64,000 nt of DNA, taken from contig JAOWCC010000019.1 in assembly GCA_030867875.1 (NCBI GenBank), positions 108,442,047-108,506,046 on the forward strand, written 5' to 3'. Below the pieces are notes generated by a model. It ran no database searches. It saw only the letters and a list, made by a program, of their open reading frames with translations, and was not told where the DNA came from. The first letter of the stretch is position 1; the number at the start of each line of letters is the position of its first letter. The DNA is from Actinernus sp. WN-2022. Lineage: Eukaryota > Cnidaria > Anthozoa > Actiniaria > Actinernidae. Shown here in pieces: positions 61,698 to 64,000 of this stretch. Made by a program: the position numbers and the translations under genes.

Positions 61698-62499
61698 GAA
61701 ACATATAATAAACTTTAACAAATTCTAGTTTAGCCCACGCTCGACGCATCCAAAGCTGAGTTACTTTAATGAATTTTTTTTTTGTTAAACTCGGTTGGTC
61801 ACGAGCCTGTATTTACTAAGGTCGCTTTCGATCCATTGACAACATTGAATATAACTCATTTTCCAATAACCTGTGTTTGTTACAGGGAACTATTTAAGTA
61901 TTAATATTATCTTAAACTATCGTTACCAAGCGACCCGACAACAAGCCAATAAGATTTGAGTATTTCTAATTACAGTTTCGTACTTTAAAAGGTACCAAAC
62001 CCATTGAAGTTTCCGTCAATGCAAATTAGTTACCAACTTCAAGTTGAATTTCTATGGAACATATCTAAAGACTCGTATAATGTTTTACGCTCAAACTATG
62101 ATATTTTATCTCTAGTTTCACCTTTGACATATCTTATTTATGTTGTCGATCGTTTGGAACATCTTCCTTTCAAGGTCAGTTTTGCGTTGTTCGGGCCACG
62201 ACCCTACGTACAAATAGGAGTTCATGTAAAGACAGCTGTATAGCTTGAGAACTATGCTGGTCAAGGACATCTGTCTACCACAGAGACCATTGTTTGTAAA
62301 TGACATAAATACAGAACGAATATCTTGTAACAGGGTCGAAGGAAGCAGAAATCATGGTGCGTCCATGATTCGTCATGGCCAGTCAATACTCTAACTTGTA
62401 AGTTGCCAGTCATTGAGACCAGTAATAAAGTACGTTAAGATCCAACCTTGGTTGTCGTCACAGCTCTACGAGAATCCCCTCAGCTCAGGAAAAGACTCC
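61698..62499. mobile_element. ~0.8-kb foreign segment interrupting the endonuclease
   Basis: No relation to the LINE; no convincing gene or clear terminal repeats. The flanking frame resumes after it with LLGGDFNVYFDLD. Exact borders uncertain by some bases. Confidence 0.55.
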
Positions 62500-63490
62500 C
62501 CTGACAGTAATATACTATTAGGAGGTGATTTCAATGTTTATTTTGACTTAGATTTTGACGCTTTTGGAGGAAATCCCAAACTTTTAAAAACCGTTAAGCT
62601 ATTGGAAAGTATTTGTTTGCAATATTACTTAACAGATATATGGAGAATTAGGAACTCTGATCAAAAACGCTTTACTTGGAGACAAAAATCACCGATTATT
62701 CAGAGAAGACTAAATTACTGGTTCATTAATAATGGATTACAAGAGGAGATTGAGCAGGCGGTAGATATTATACCATCTATTAAATCAAATCACTGGGCTA
62801 TTATACTTTCAATAAATGGATTAGAGGAACAGACACACGGACCTTCATTTTGGAAATTTAATTGAAGCTTATTAGACGACAAAGATTTAATAAAAGATAA
62901 ATACCTCGAATGGACTGAAGAACTGAATACGATAAAGGATCCCGGAATTCTGTGGGATTTAATTAAATATAAAATACGACAAGAAACTATAACATATAGT
63001 AAACAGAAAGCAAAGGAAAGAAGAGAAAAATTAAACCGAATTAAAAGTGACCTACGATCATGGGAAGCAAAATGCGATATTGACCCTACTCCTATATACA
63101 AATATAAATGAGTACGAATGTTTGAAGATGGACTATGATAGTCAGTATGACTATATTACGCAAGGTTTAATTGTAAGGTCCAGAGCCACATGGTATGAAA
63201 AAGGTGAAAAAAGCAACAAATATTTTTTGAATCTTGAGAGATCGAGAAAGAAAAAAAGCTCAGTTAGGAAATTATGTACAGGCACTAACACAACTATATC
63301 GAGTCCGAAAATAATCATGAATGAACTTCATACATTTTATTCAAAACTGTATAGTGGAACGGAGTCCCTCTACGATGAAGATATAACAAATGCCTTTCTC
63401 CGGGACACAAACATTCCTACTTTAAACGAAGAATCACGGGAGGTATGTGAAGGAACAATAAGTTATAGCGAATGTTTTAACGTTTTTTAA
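62500..63490 (+). pseudogene. L1/Tx1-type ORF2, endonuclease end and linker
   Basis: LLGGDFNVYFDLDFDAFGG (catalytic D-N), TDIWRIRNSDQKRFTWRQ, and SNHWAIILSIN (where S-DH normally stands). After a stop at 62863 and a frameshift near 63090 the linker follows (RATWYEKGEKSNKYFLNLE). A TAA at 63488 precedes the RT block. Confidence 0.85.
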
Positions 63491-64000
63491 AGTTTTGAAA
63501 AAAGTAAGACGCCTGGAAACGATGGACTCCCCATTGAATTCTATCAAGTGTTTTGGTCTGTACTCGGAACGTGCTTGGTCGATTGTCTTAATTACGCATA
63601 CCTACATGGTGAACTGTCCATCTCACAAAAACAAGCTATTATAATGTTACTAGAAAAGAAAGACAAGGATAAAAGATATATTAAAAACTGGCGACCGATT
63701 TCACTAATAAATGTTGATACAAAGATTGCTTCAAAAGTGTTGGTGAAACGACTAGAAAAAATTCTGCCTGAAATAATCCACTACGACCAAAACGCCTTCG
63801 TAAAGGGAAGGTCCATTTTCAACGCGGTGAGGAATATAGATGATATTTTGATGTATACGAAAAAGATTAAAGTGTCAGGTATACTCGTTGCTATTGACTT
63901 TGAAAAAGCGTTTGATTCTGTTAACCACAATTATCTAGTTAAAGTACTGGAAGCCTTCAATTTGGGACCTTCATTTATACAATGGGTAAAAACAATTTAT
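63491..64000 (+). pseudogene. L1/Tx1-type reverse transcriptase, start (cut by window end)
   Basis: KSKTPGNDGLPIEFYQVFW (block 1), NWRPISLINVDTKIASKVL, DQNAFVKGRSIFNAVRNI and AIDFEKAFDSVNH (catalytic D). The NDGLPxEFY and F-KGR-I forms mark the L1/Tx1 group. The YxDD box lies beyond the window. Confidence 0.9.

Noticed and set aside
1..64000. tRNA or rRNA genes
   Set aside because: No cloverleaf boxes or rRNA core sequences noticed by eye; a covariance search could not be run.

Overview
This is a repeat-dominated piece of a eukaryotic, almost certainly invertebrate animal genome. I lean towards a cnidarian such as a coral or anemone, because the DIRS-like and Maverick/Polinton proteins look like ones I remember from corals and Hydra, but the sequence alone does not prove this. 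No ordinary cellular gene, rRNA, tRNA or CRISPR array could be supported. Nearly everything with coding potential belongs to mobile elements, and the spaces between are filled by tandem arrays. One 100-base run of N marks an assembly gap.

Layout. 1-10.3 kb is a 37-bp satellite with higher-order periods. 10.3-14.3 kb holds short palindromic repeats and foldback elements. 14.4-16.4 kb is a decayed minus-strand non-LTR retrotransposon (endonuclease, SGNH-type ORF1). 16.8-24.4 kb alternates tandem arrays with two plus-strand reverse transcriptase remnants. 24.4-25.4 kb has a LINE tail and another array. 25.8-59.0 kb is a three-level nest. A minus-strand DIRS-like retroelement (tyrosine recombinase at 25.8-26.7 kb, RNase H region at 28.5-29.4 kb, reverse transcriptase at 58.3-59.0 kb) is split by an outer Polinton (29413-58312). 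The DNA polymerase gene of that Polinton is in turn split by an inner Polinton (32199-47653). 59.6-64 kb is an L1/Tx1-type LINE (ORF1, endonuclease, start of RT), interrupted by a foldback element and by about 0.8 kb of foreign DNA, and cut by the window end.

The two Polintons are related but distinct. Both have protein-primed-type DNA polymerase B, a retroviral-type integrase, an A32/FtsK-like packaging ATPase, a major capsid protein (only a stub in the outer one), a jelly-roll minor capsid protein, several small membrane proteins, and a Cys-rich small protein. The inner copy has apparently identical 267-bp terminal inverted repeats and open frames throughout, so it looks young. The outer copy has diverged terminal repeats, frameshifts, stops and a deletion through its capsid gene. 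Each has one large gene the other lacks: a TFIIB-like transcription factor in the outer, and a possible single-stranded-DNA-binding protein in the inner. No adenovirus-type protease was found in either.

Unusual points are the palindromic ends shared by both Polintons, their 5-bp target duplications, A/T-flanked hairpins placed 3' of two inner genes with G-U pairs that fit the sense RNA, and a GC-rich stem-loop kept at the same place in both elements. All functional calls come from reading motifs by eye; no database search was possible.
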